A stretch of 64,000 bases of DNA, taken from positions 9,840,193-9,904,192 of the forward strand of contig NC_081547.1 in NCBI RefSeq assembly GCF_901000735.1, read 5' to 3'. The notes under the pieces are model-generated. The model ran no database searches, had not been told where the DNA came from, and saw only the letters and a program-made list of their open reading frames with translations. Of the stretch, positions 38,301 through 47,532 are shown one piece after another (the stretch's first letter is position 1; each line of letters opens with the position of its first letter). The translations under genes and the position numbers were made by a program. The stretch is from Corylus avellana (taxonomy: Eukaryota > Streptophyta > Magnoliopsida > Fagales > Betulaceae).

Positions 38301-38410
38301 TCCTCATATTGATCAATTATGTAGTCCGAACCACCTTTCTTGAAGCTTACTGTTCTCATCAATGTCGTCTTCCTTTCTTTGGACTCATTGGTGAATCTTC
38401 CCATAACCAT
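35394..38410 (-). CDS. IQM family calmodulin-binding protein
   Basis: Eight exons: 38031-38410, 37825-37939, 37563-37628, 37017-37105, 36833-36920, 36499-36729, 35883-35984 and 35394-35777. They join in frame with GT/AG borders to 1455 nt (484 residues). After a basic N-terminus comes one IQ motif (about residues 105-125, [20 protein letters not shown]), followed by the plant IQM core: [76 protein letters not shown] and [18 protein letters not shown]. The C-terminus repeats Ser-Pro-Arg motifs ([23 protein letters not shown]). IQM proteins bind calmodulin independently of calcium and act in stress and hormone signalling. The start at 38410 is the first ATG after an in-frame stop at 38450; a second ATG lies two codons on. 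Length and motifs fit the IQM1/IQM4 group. Confidence 0.94.
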
Positions 38411-38432
38411 TTCTAACTTTTCCCTCAAGCTA

Positions 38433-38842
38433 CCTAGCGAAGAACATGATCAGAGCAAAGAAAATGTGAATTTTGATGGATCAACCTAATCAGAAAGAAG
38501 AATTATATATAATCTCAAAATATTCACAGCAAGCAATAAGACGTATCACTGTCTATACCGTTAGATGCAACAACATTAAATGTACAGCGAGTAACGAGAC
38601 TACCTTAAAATCAAAAAAAAAAAAAAAACAACCATAAAGAAATGAACAAGTACTGGTGATAGATGATCATGAGACATTCTCACCTGAAGATCACACAAAA
38701 TCAGTTTCTTCACAATTCCCTTTGTCTGTGGGTGTGTTTCTGTAGAGTATTCAATTGACTATTTCTATTCTTTATATATGTAATCGTTGAAGATGCAAAG
38801 GAAATGATGTTTAATTACTGACCGTTTCCCTTCTTTATATAG
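38433..38842 (-). promoter_or_regulatory. IQM promoter and 5' UTR with a leader intron
   Basis: A TATA box CTATATAAAG lies at 38833-38842 on the minus strand. Downstream, a leader exon ends ATCTTCAG before a strong GTGAGA donor (38683). A plausible acceptor, CGCTAG, ends at 38434, just before the coding exon. A spliced 5' UTR is therefore likely. Confidence 0.6.
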
Positions 38843-39406
38843 TAGCAGTAAGTAAGCCATGAAAGTGCAAAGAAAGTGGAGTGAAGTTTACTTAATTGCA
38901 CCTTCAAATACGTATTGGACAAAGATTGCAGAAAACAGAGCAAATGTTTGAATTTTTCTTTTTTTCTTTATTCTTTTTTTCCCTTCAAAACGGGTTGTTA
39001 GAACTTGGAATGGACAAAGAAAATTGGCTTGACTTGAAAATACATTGAACTCGGGGAGTTGAAGGGTTCAAAGTTTCACATAAATCATATTTAATTCATT
39101 TTGGAAACGAAAAGGGAACGTTTGGAAGATTTGTTCTTCAACTCCGAGACAGTTGCATAGGACCAAAGTCTGTTACCCATCAGAAACAAAAGTCCTAATT
39201 TTGCTTTCTTTTACCCTCTATTAATTTCAGACAAGAATGGGAAAGAAGGTTAAGGTTGTCACGGACTCACGTGTTTTGACAAGATTTCGTGAAAGATCAG
39301 CAGACAAGGCTTTGAGAAACAGAAAGTGACGGCCGCGAAAATAACTACCTAGCTAATGCGGCTATACCAAGCAAGACTTGGACGAAATTAAAAAAAAAAG
39401 GAACCT
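38843..39406. other. IQM upstream intergenic region
   Basis: AT-rich, no gene. It lies between the TATA box and the shared 68-bp segment. Confidence 0.4.
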
Positions 39407-39474
39407 AATTTGAGCTTGCATCTTAACCGTCCACACAATGTTTCGGCCCATCAGATTCCGCGTCCCGACATAAA
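39407..39474. repeat. 68-bp segment shared with 62577-62644 (copy 1)
   Basis: 'aatttgagcttgca...accgtccacacaatg...cggcccatcagattc...gtcccgacataaa' matches the other copy at about 62 of 68 positions with no indel. It contains GGCCCA, the complement of the TGGGCC site II promoter motif. It is about 560 bp upstream of the IQM TATA box. Confidence 0.85.
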
Positions 39475-39574
39475 CCCTTAATAAGGCACCATTTCGTTTG
39501 CGAAATAAATCATTTGAATTGGTAAGAATATATTCATAGGAATAATTATTCTTGTTGGAATAATTAATCTCTTA

Positions 39575-40427
39575 GAGCATCTCTAGCAATATTATTAGGT
39601 ATTTTACCTAGTGAAAAAGTACAATTATTTACTTCAGCTATTGTTTTTTCACTATACACTCCAACAGATTCTCTATTTCATTTTCTACTTGCTTTAAAAT
39701 ATTATTTTTCATTATTTTTTTATTATATTATTGCCAACACTTAATTAAAGGGAAAAACAAACACATATGTATAAATCATTCATAAAAAAAATAAATAATA
39801 AACACATATGAGAAATATTCATCTCACATGCAGGCACTAATTCTTAAAATTAATAACATAAATAAATTTTTTCATCCAACTGCAATTGATTTGTTTCCAT
39901 CTGTGTGTTTCCATGCATTAAATTTTTTTATCCAACTGCAATTGATTTTTTTTCATCCGTGTTTTCATGAAATAAATTTTTTTTGCATTCAATTTTTTCA
40001 TCCAACTGTGTGAAAAACTTTTGTGAGTGAGAGAGATAAATTTTGTGTTTGAGAGAAAGACGTAGCAGGTGTGAAGAGATATTCAAAAGAAATAAAAGAT
40101 GTTAGGTGAAATAAAGAAATAATAAACAATATTTTATTCATCTAGTGTGCTACAGTGAATAGCTCCAAATTGCTATTCATTGTAGCAATGTAGGTATTCT
40201 AACTAATGGTAAGCTACTATCCCTAAGGGGTAGTTCAATTGGCTGCGGACCACGCCTCATGAAGCGGAATTCACTAGTTCGAATCCCCCCTCTCCTTGTG
40301 TGGATATGTCAAAAAATAAAAAAAAAAAAAATAATGGCAAGCTACTCTGTTGGAGCTAAAAAAAAAAGAACAATAATAACTAAATATAGCTAATATTAAT
40401 CTTTTAACTAAACTGCTGAAGATGCTC
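39575..40427. mobile_element. Tourist-like element nested in the outer element
   Basis: Ends GAGCATCTCTAGCA and the reverse complement GAGCATCTTCAGCA. TTA flanks both ends (39572-39574 and 40428-40430), the PIF/Harbinger signature. It carries the SINE at 40219-40331. Confidence 0.65.
40219..40331 (+). mobile_element. tRNA-derived SINE with target-site duplication
   Basis: The body has an A box (TAGTTCAATTGG, 40231-40242) and a B box (GTTCGAATC, 40277-40285) spaced as in tRNA-derived promoters, then a 3' end rich in A. A 15-bp duplication TAATGGyAAGCTACT flanks it (40204-40218 and 40332-40346, one mismatch). Total about 113 bp. It is not a functional tRNA: no matching cloverleaf arms. Confidence 0.85.
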
Positions 40428-40872
40428 TTACATAGAGAAATGAGAGGAATGGCTATTCGTGAGGGAATAGACTAGGTTTTCAAAAAAAAAAAAACCTTTT
40501 TTTTAAAAAAAAAAATTTCTCTCAAACTTAAAAAAGAAGAAAAACTCTTGTGGGTGGTCGACCACCCAATAACCATTTTTTTTCTTTTTAAATTGTCTCT
40601 CAAACTTGAAAATTAAAAAACAAAACAAAAATCTTGTTGGTGGTCGACCACCCACACCTTCATAACCATTTTTTTTTTTTTAATTTGAGTTTAAAAAAAT
40701 TAGAAATGATATGGGTTTTTTTAGTAATTTTGGTTTAATTTTAATTATGAAATATGTGTTGTTACCAAACTAAAGAATTGGAATAATTATTCTATTCTAG
40801 CATCCACTATTCATAGTAATAACTATTCATTTTTTTAATAGAATACTCATTCTGCAAACCAAACGAGACTTT

Positions 40873-41226
40873 ATATTGTAGAAGAAGCATGAATGGATTG
40901 GTTTGATTATACTAACTTTGTTGCTTTTAGTCATATGAATAAATAAGTTGGAATCATGAATCTGGGTTTGTGTTTGATCACAATGCATACCGACTTAGCT
41001 CCTTTATGCAATGTGTTATCCATGGATGGCAGCTGAGATTTACTTATATAACTAGTAACTAGAAGCTTGTCAGAAATTCTAAATCTACGGTATCTGATTT
41101 CTGATAGAGGGCTAATCCATTGTTGGTTAATGTCACATAATTCCCTTCATCTCATGTCTTCGGTCTCGATCTTATCATATGTCATAACCCACAATGACCT
41201 AATAATATAATTCTGTGCCCAGAAAA
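40873..41226. other. Intergenic, nothing recognised
   Basis: AT-rich unique-looking sequence up to the start of the second duplicated block. Confidence 0.4.
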
Positions 41227-41334
41227 ACAGGAGCAAAGAGAGAGAATAGAGATTAAAAAAAAAAAAAAAAAACTTGAAGTGGCTGAGTATTAGTTATCTA
41301 TGTCCACCGTCCAAAAGATTGATGGTTTGATTCA

Positions 41335-41338
<4 letters not shown>

Positions 41339-41373
<35 letters not shown>
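41339..41373. repeat. (CT)n microsatellite, length-variable between copies
   Basis: Long CT run; the matching run near 47644-47660 is much shorter. Confidence 0.9.
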
Positions 41374-41379
<6 letters not shown>

Positions 41380-41429
41380 GTGTGCAAATAAAGAAATTAT
41401 TTGAAGAGTAGAACATGTCTTATGTTGGA

Positions 41430-41990
41430 GAATATTATAAGGAGAATGTTAGGTGTTCTCTTAATGTTTTTTTTATCTTAAGTGGATATTATTTAGAAAA
41501 AAAAAAAAAAATACTAAGTGTTCTCTTGGTTCTAGGTAGATATTATTTTTTTAAAATCAGGTGAGAGAAATAACTATTAGTTTTTTTTTTTTTTTTTTTT
41601 TTTTAAATAATATCCACATAAGACTAGAAGAACACAAGGAGAGCCTTTAGCATTGTCATCTGGAAAACAAAGAGGATGCTCGGTGCTCTCTTGGTGTTCT
41701 TCTTGTGTCCCTCCTGGTTCTATATGAATATTATTTTATAAAAAAACAAAAAAAGAAAGTTACTCTTATTTATCTCACTTGAGTTTTTATAAAACAATTT
41801 TCACCTAGGACCAAGAAGACACAAAAAAATTACAAGGAGAGCATCTAACACCAATTATCTCACTTGGGTTTTATAAAACAATTTTCACCTAGAACCAAGA
41901 AGACACAAAGAAATTACAAAGAGAGCACCCAACATTTATCATAAAACAATATCCACCTAAAGTAAAAGAACACTAACATTTTTCATATGT
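41430..41990. repeat. Cluster of inverted and direct 'gtgttctctt' repeats
   Basis: The left side reads 'gaatgttaggtgttctctta' and 'taagtggatattatt'. The right side carries the inverse 'aatatccacctaaagtaaaagaacactaacatt', with two direct copies of 'ttttcacctagRaccaagaagacacaaa' between. This looks like two or three nested copies of one foldback MITE. Repeated at 47.72-48.27 kb. Confidence 0.55.
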
Positions 41991-43139
41991 ATAATGATTT
42001 TTTTGGGATTTGGTGCGACAACAATGGCAACTGGATCATATGTTTTCCAGGACATCCTTATGGCAAACGTAATTAATGTCAAAATGTCACTTGGACCACA
42101 GGCAACATCACTTTCAACTCATTCGCAACTAATTTGATTATATTCAAAATAAAAAACCAAGACTTTTTATTAAATTCAAGTTTTTTTTTTTTTTTTTCCA
42201 CACGCTTTGTGGACAGACTAGGGTGGGAACAGTGCTTCTGCTTCCCCCCATCAAAACGTTGAGGCCGCTTTTGACTTTCAATGCACAGAGACCCTCCGAT
42301 TTGTGGGCCACCCTTTGTCCCCGACCTTTCTCCCATTACACAAGCATAATCCACCGACAATGCGTATGATGTAGGGGATCAAGCTAACATGGTCAATAAT
42401 CAACGAAAAAAAAAAAAAAAAAAAACTTGTTTCGTTTTATTTTCTTTCCCATATTGTATAAAAAAATTTCTTTATATTTTTTTGGACAAGAAAACTTCCT
42501 AGAAAAATAAGAATGTTGGAGCTTTTTACCAAAAGCACTCTGATGTCAAGGATTGAGACAAGTTTCCAGTCTCAAAATTCTACGACAAACAAATAGGCTT
42601 CTTGACAAGTTGTTCACCTATACATATTTGATGTGTGTTGCCAATTTGACTCTAAAGTTTCTATTATTTGATTTGATAGACCTTAAGTAACATATTAAAT
42701 GGCTTCAAATTCTTTTATGGTTTCTTCATTGTCTAGTTTGGGGACGAGGATATCAATCAAGAGACGACAGGGAGTGGCGGAGGCAGACAGTAATGGATCG
42801 GGAAGGGGGCCATAGACTTTTATATATATATATATGGGCTGGCCTCAAAATATTTTTTTTTTTAGGAAAAAAGAAATTGACCCCTGCCCCAACAAAAATT
42901 ATAGACTTTTTAACCCCGAATCCAAGCTAGACCCCAAAATACTTTAAAACTAAAAATTGTTGACGAATTTTAGACCCAAACCCAAAAGTTCTTAGGCTAG
43001 CCACCAAAAGTTTAGAAAACAAAATTCATACCATGGTCTGGTCTGAAAAAAGAAAAAAGCAAAAAAAAGCAAAAACTAAAAACTAAAAATATAGAATGAC
43101 ATCTCAGAACATAACATGATACATTTTCACACCATTTGA

Positions 43140-43345
43140 TGGTCTCAGGGCATTCCCATTGGGTTTGGATAATGTAAGGGTATGGGTTCAATTCCCGAAT
43201 ATGAAAATCCTCATGCCTATTTGTATTATCTCCCTAAGTCCCATCGATGCTTTGGTGGGGCAGACGGTTAAGTTATGGCTCGATTAGTTTTGAGAGTATG
43301 CCTACGGTTTTCACCGTCTAGGTCTTTTCTAAGCAGTCTCCCGAA
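43140..43345 (+). mobile_element. SINE-like element (copy 2)
   Basis: A B-box-like GGGTTCAATTCCC at 43184-43196, followed by 'gttatggctcgattag' and 'ttttcaccgtctaggtc', the same tail as the element at 13392-13577. It recurs in the second copy of the block near 49.43-49.63 kb. Confidence 0.45.
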
Positions 43346-43675
43346 GGATTGGTGCTATTATGGTCACGCCCAGATAGAATAGCCACAATTAATTTTCCCC
43401 TCCAACCTTTTTTGAATAAAAATAAATAAATAAACAACAACAACATGATGCATTTTCACACTTTTTTTTTTTTTTTACACATTATTGTTCTTCATAGCTT
43501 CATTTTCCTCTTCGTAATTCGGCTTTTCGATTTCTTCTAATTTTTCTCTCTTCGTACCCCTACATTATTCTTTTTTTTGGTCTTTTTTTTTTTTTTGTCT
43601 TTCTTTCTTTCATTTCTTTGCGAGCAAAGATTATTAAAAGCTAAAAAGATACAAAATATAGAAGATTAAAGTTTA

Positions 43676-44562
43676 GGAAAATTATATCAAAACACCTTGG
43701 TTAAATACGCCAAAAATTTTTTATATCTAAGTTTTTTTTTTTTGACAATTTACTCTCTAGGTCAATCGAAATGCTAAGAAAATTCCTACCATCAAATTTT
43801 TTAACTGCCATTAGTTGAAATGCACCGTTTTAACACGTTAGCATAATAATTTTTTTTATTAATTTATTTTAAAAATTAATAAAAAAATTAAAAAAAAAAA
43901 AAAGGGTGACCGGAAGCCACCCTTGGCCACCCAAACCATTATGCGGTGGCCGAAAGCCACCCAAACCACGCCAAGAGGCTGGGGGTGGTCTGCGGGCCAC
44001 CCCAAACCATCTAGAGGTGGCTCATGGTTGGTTAGGGGTGGCCCGCAAGGAACCCATAAACCCAAGGGCAGCCACCCCTTGGGCTTATGGGTGGATTGCG
44101 GGCCATCCCAAACCACCCCAAGGGCTATTAAGAGTGGCTCGCAGGCCACTCCTAAACCCTAGGGGTTGCTCGTGGCGACCCCTTGGGTTTAGGGGTGGCC
44201 CACCATCCATGGGTTGGCTCGCGAGCCTCCCCTAGGTGGTTTGGGGTGCCCCGCAAGCCAACCCCAGCCCCTGGGGGTGGCTTCTAGGGGTGGGCACTAG
44301 GGTGGCTTCCAGCCATCCCTACTATTTTTTATTTTTATTTTTTATTAATTTTTATTTAATTAATAAAAATTATTATTATGTTGACGTGGCAAGACGGTGC
44401 ATTTCAACCAATCTAACGGTAATTAAAAAAATTTGACGGTAGAGATTTTCTTGGCATTTCGATTGACCCAATGAGTAAATTGTCAAAAAAAAAAAAAAAA
44501 AAAAAACTTAGTGATAAAAATTTTTTGGCGTGTTTACCCAATGTGTTTTGATATAATTTCTC
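43676..44562. mobile_element. MULE-like element with ~200-bp TIRs and a GC-rich core (copy A)
   Basis: Ends GGAAAATTATATCAAAACAC and the reverse complement GAGAAATTATATCAAAACAC open arms that match for about 200 bases. The element is flanked by a perfect 9-bp duplication TAAAGTTTA (43667-43675 and 44563-44571). The core, about 43905-44320, is very GC-rich and built from alternating 'ggccacccc' and 'ggggtggc' units. It yields spurious frames of 96 and 109 codons on both strands. No transposase. Confidence 0.85.
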
Positions 44563-44852
44563 TAAAGTTTAAAGAAGACTCAGTATTCTAAATAAATCAT
44601 CTTCCTCTTCTTGTTCTTCTCATTGTATTGTGTTATTTTTTGGTCAAGTTGATAGATCATCTTGCACCTGGCCACTTTTCTGTCTTTTGTCTTAAAATAC
44701 ACATTTTTTTTTTCTTCTTTAAAATCAAAATAAAAAATTAATGAGATTAAAAAACAAAAAATTAAAAATCAAAGACAAAAAACCAACCTAGAAGATGGTT
44801 AAACCACGTCCACAGTTAACCACCTCCCAAAAGCAAAATGGGGGTGGCAAAA

Positions 44853-45185
44853 TGCTACAAGTCCCTCTTGTATCCCTCTTTAGTCCATCCAGGAATGATG
44901 TGGCTATTAAAATCATCATTAGGCTTGTGATTGATCATTATTGAATTTTGATCAGATGGTGATCTTGATAGTCACATCATTCTTAGAGGGATTACAAGCA
45001 AAATTGGGGTGAAAAAATGCTACAGGTCCCTCTTGTGTCCCTTTTTAGTCCCTCCAGGAATGATGTGGTTATTAAAATCACCATTGAACTTGTGATTGAT
45101 CATTATTGAATTTTAATCAAATGGTGATTTTAATAGCCATATCATTCTTGGAAGGACTTAAGATGAACACAAAAGGAACTTTTAA
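44853..45185. mobile_element. Two tandem foldback MITEs
   Basis: Two units, about 44853-44998 and 45016-45185, each have arms around 'ccaggaatgatgtgg...attaaaatca' and 'tgat...ataghcayatcattc'. In unit 2 the arms pair for about 60 bases, from 'gtccctcttgtgtcccttt' to 'attaaaatcaccat'. The arms are separated by a short loop. Confidence 0.6.
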
Positions 45186-46332
45186 AATTACTCCAAAAGA
45201 AACCCCATAGCTTGTGGGGGTGATTTTGCCACCCCTTTAAAACCAAATTTTATTTAAAGGAAGTTTAATTTTTTCAATAATTATAATAATGGAGCAATTT
45301 CAGTATTTCAAATGTCAAAGTAGGATTTTTTTTGGGGGGTTATTTTGTTACAAAATGGTTGTATGGTATATATTAATGTCACACTTGGCAGTTTATGGGT
45401 ATGTCAACGTGATTTATGGAATTTTTTCTACTACATGTTATCTATGTTTTATTTTATGCTTGGTTGTGAAACACTAGGGGTGAAAAAACAGGCGGTTATT
45501 AACCGTCCACTAACAACCTTTATTATTATTATTCATACAATGCGCCCTAAATTTATGTTATTGTATTATTCATAGTATACAAATTCATACTAATACAATA
45601 ATTAAGTACCTCGAGACTTAGTTCCAATGTATGTTATAAGTCCATATATGCTATAAATTATAATTATGCATATATAATACCAATATTTTATTATAATATA
45701 TTTTAACCATTTTTTGAACAATAATAAAAAAAATTTTGAACCATTATTCTATCATTTTTTAAACAATTTTTTAAAAAACGACGTAGTTTTACACTTTTTT
45801 TTTTTTTTTTTTTTTTAATTTATACTATGCGCCCTAAAACGATGTCGTTTTGCAAGTGCATATATTCCTCTCTTTCACTCTAACCCTAAACCTAAGAAAT
45901 TGTTGTGCACCGTCTCTATCTCTTTCGCTCGTCTCTGTCACTCTCGAGGTCTTGCTTCTCGCCGTTGGCCTGCTTCTCTCTCTCTTTCTCGTCTCCCATC
46001 GTCTCTTGTCTCTCGTTTGCTCGCTTGCTTGCTGCTCTGCGTCGCCTAAGGTATTCTAATTCTCACCTCGTCTTTGTCTCTGTTTTAGGTTGGCATTGTT
46101 TGGATTTTACATAAATTAATTTAATGCTAAACAAACATGAACTCAAAATGCATATTTCAGGGAAGAGAAGCCTTTGATTTGATTTTTATTTTATATAAAA
46201 AATATAGAGTGAATAAACTCATGTTTCTTAGTTCCAATTAAGTACCTAGAGATAGACTTAGTTCCAATGTTTCTTAGTGAATAAATTCATGTTTCTTAGT
46301 TTAATAATTAGGTTTTAGATATGTTTAATTTC
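45186..46332. other. Orphan promoter-like region, no complete gene
   Basis: Around 45772-45852 are two AACGAyGTmGTTT palindromes. From 45865 there is a CT-rich stretch with 'ctaaccctaaacc' (telobox-like) that runs to 'gcgtcgcctaag' followed by 'gtattc' (46049-46054), a possible donor. It looks like a 5' UTR exon of a plant housekeeping gene, but no coding exon follows before the transposon and gap. The CT-rich frames are not credible proteins. Confidence 0.35.
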
Positions 46333-47432
46333 GGGGATAAATGCAAAATTGATCTCTGTGGCTGTCCTAATTTACAAATCACTTCCTATGGTTTAAAAAA
46401 TAATTTATAGGTCCCTAGGTTAGGCCAAAATAACATTTTTCTTCCTGAACTCATTTTTCGTTAAATGACTTAACATAAACTGTTTCATTGCCACAACACA
46501 CCCAATAAATATAAGACATGTGTTCTTTTTTATTTATGCTTTTAAAAAATGACAAATAAACTTTTCATGTCATTTTAAGACTCCAGCACACACTCCACAT
46601 CAAATTAAATAAACCTAATCCCTTTATATCACCCATGTGCCGCCGTCGTCTTCATCTTCCCACCGATTCACTGTCCATAATGTCGTCTTCATGTCTGATT
46701 CTAAGAGTTAAAAATCCACAAAAAACAAAAACAAAAAATTGACTACCAGCCATCACCCAATTTTATCCTCCTTTATTTTTTATTTCTTTTCTCCTTTCCT
46801 AAGACACTCTTTTATGGTATCCAACATTCGTACTTTGTGCCTGATGTTACTCCAAAATGATATCTTACACTCATCATTGAGCCTACCAGTAAACAACACA
46901 ATTGTGCTTGCCATAGAACAAAAGAGAGAGAAAGAGAGAGAGAGAGAGAGGGATAGATTGTTTCTGATGCCCATAAACAATTTTTGAAGATGCTTCAAAG
47001 CCCAAAAACAAATCCGAATTTCCATAGAAAGACGGCCCAAAAATGCACTGCTCAAAAAACGCAAATGCCCAAAAATCTCATAGTAACTCACAGATCAAAG
47101 ATGCCCAAAATCTTAAAAGCGGAAGTTAAAAAACTCTGAAGCAATGTGGCTTAATTATCGTCGTGACGTTTCCGACAATTTTCTAGCGGCGATTTCAGTC
47201 GTGCTACAAAACCCAATAGCTCACTTGGAGATGGACGTAAGAATCGGTCGAGAAGATGAAGATAACGGCATGGACATTGAACCAGTGGGGAAGATGAAGA
47301 CGACGGCACATAGGAGGGATATATAGGGATTATGTTTATTTAATTTGACGTGGAGTGTGTGCTGGAGCCTCAAAATAACGTGGAAAAGCTTATTTGTCAT
47401 TTTTTAAAAGCATAAATAAAAAAGAGCACGTG
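46333..47432. mobile_element. Large TIR element (MULE-like), right end lost in gap
   Basis: Left end GGGGATAAATGCAAAATTGATC. Sequence 46508-46692 is the inverse of 47263-47432, including 'cttttaaaaaatgacaaataa', 'ctccagcacacactccac' and 'gtcgtcttcatcttcccc', so the terminal repeats exceed 170 bases. The right terminus is missing because the contig stops at the N run. The interior (46.7-47.26 kb) may be captured host sequence, as in Pack-MULEs, but I cannot identify a donor gene. Confidence 0.65.
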
Positions 47433-47532
47433 NNNNNNNNNNNNNNNNNNNNNNNNNNNNNNNNNNNNNNNNNNNNNNNNNNNNNNNNNNNNNNNNNNNN
47501 NNNNNNNNNNNNNNNNNNNNNNNNNNNNNNNN
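47433..47532. other. Assembly gap (100 N)
   Basis: Exactly 100 N, a placeholder of unknown true length. Confidence 1.

Larger units (their letters stand above)
39483..40872. mobile_element. Outer TIR element hosting two nested insertions
   Basis: Left end AAGGCACCATTTCGTTTGCG and right end GCAAACCAAACGAGACTTT are inverted to one another, with further arm matches ('ggaataattattct' on both sides). A Tourist-like element and a SINE sit inside. Near 40550 and 40640 are 'gggtggtcgaccaccc' palindromes. The target duplication could not be fixed. No coding sequence. Confidence 0.55.
41227..45147. repeat. 3.9-kb duplicated block, copy A
   Basis: From 'acaggagcaaagagagagaat' this block matches 47533-51442. 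Differences are single bases, homopolymer lengths and a (CT)n run of about 17 units here (41339-41373) against about 8 in the other copy. The shared sequence ends inside a foldback element at 45147. No gene inside. The frame at 42079-42360 has no family signature. Confidence 0.95.

Noticed and set aside
40221..40320. Possible tRNA gene (A and B boxes present)
   Set aside because: The body does not form tRNA arms, has an A-rich tail and target duplication; it is a SINE.
42079..42360. 93-codon minus-strand frame and its copy at 48365
   Set aside because: Runs through a poly(T) stretch, no recognised domain, and sits in a repeat-rich block.
43859..44436. Overlapping frames of 96, 109, 79 and 66 codons (and their copies at 50145-50722)
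   Set aside because: They arise from the GC-rich repetitive core of a non-autonomous MULE, are open on both strands and show only Gly/Trp/Pro repeats.
45850..46114. Two CT-rich frames of 69 codons
   Set aside because: Leu/Ser/Cys repetition from a CT-rich leader; overlapping frames, no domain.
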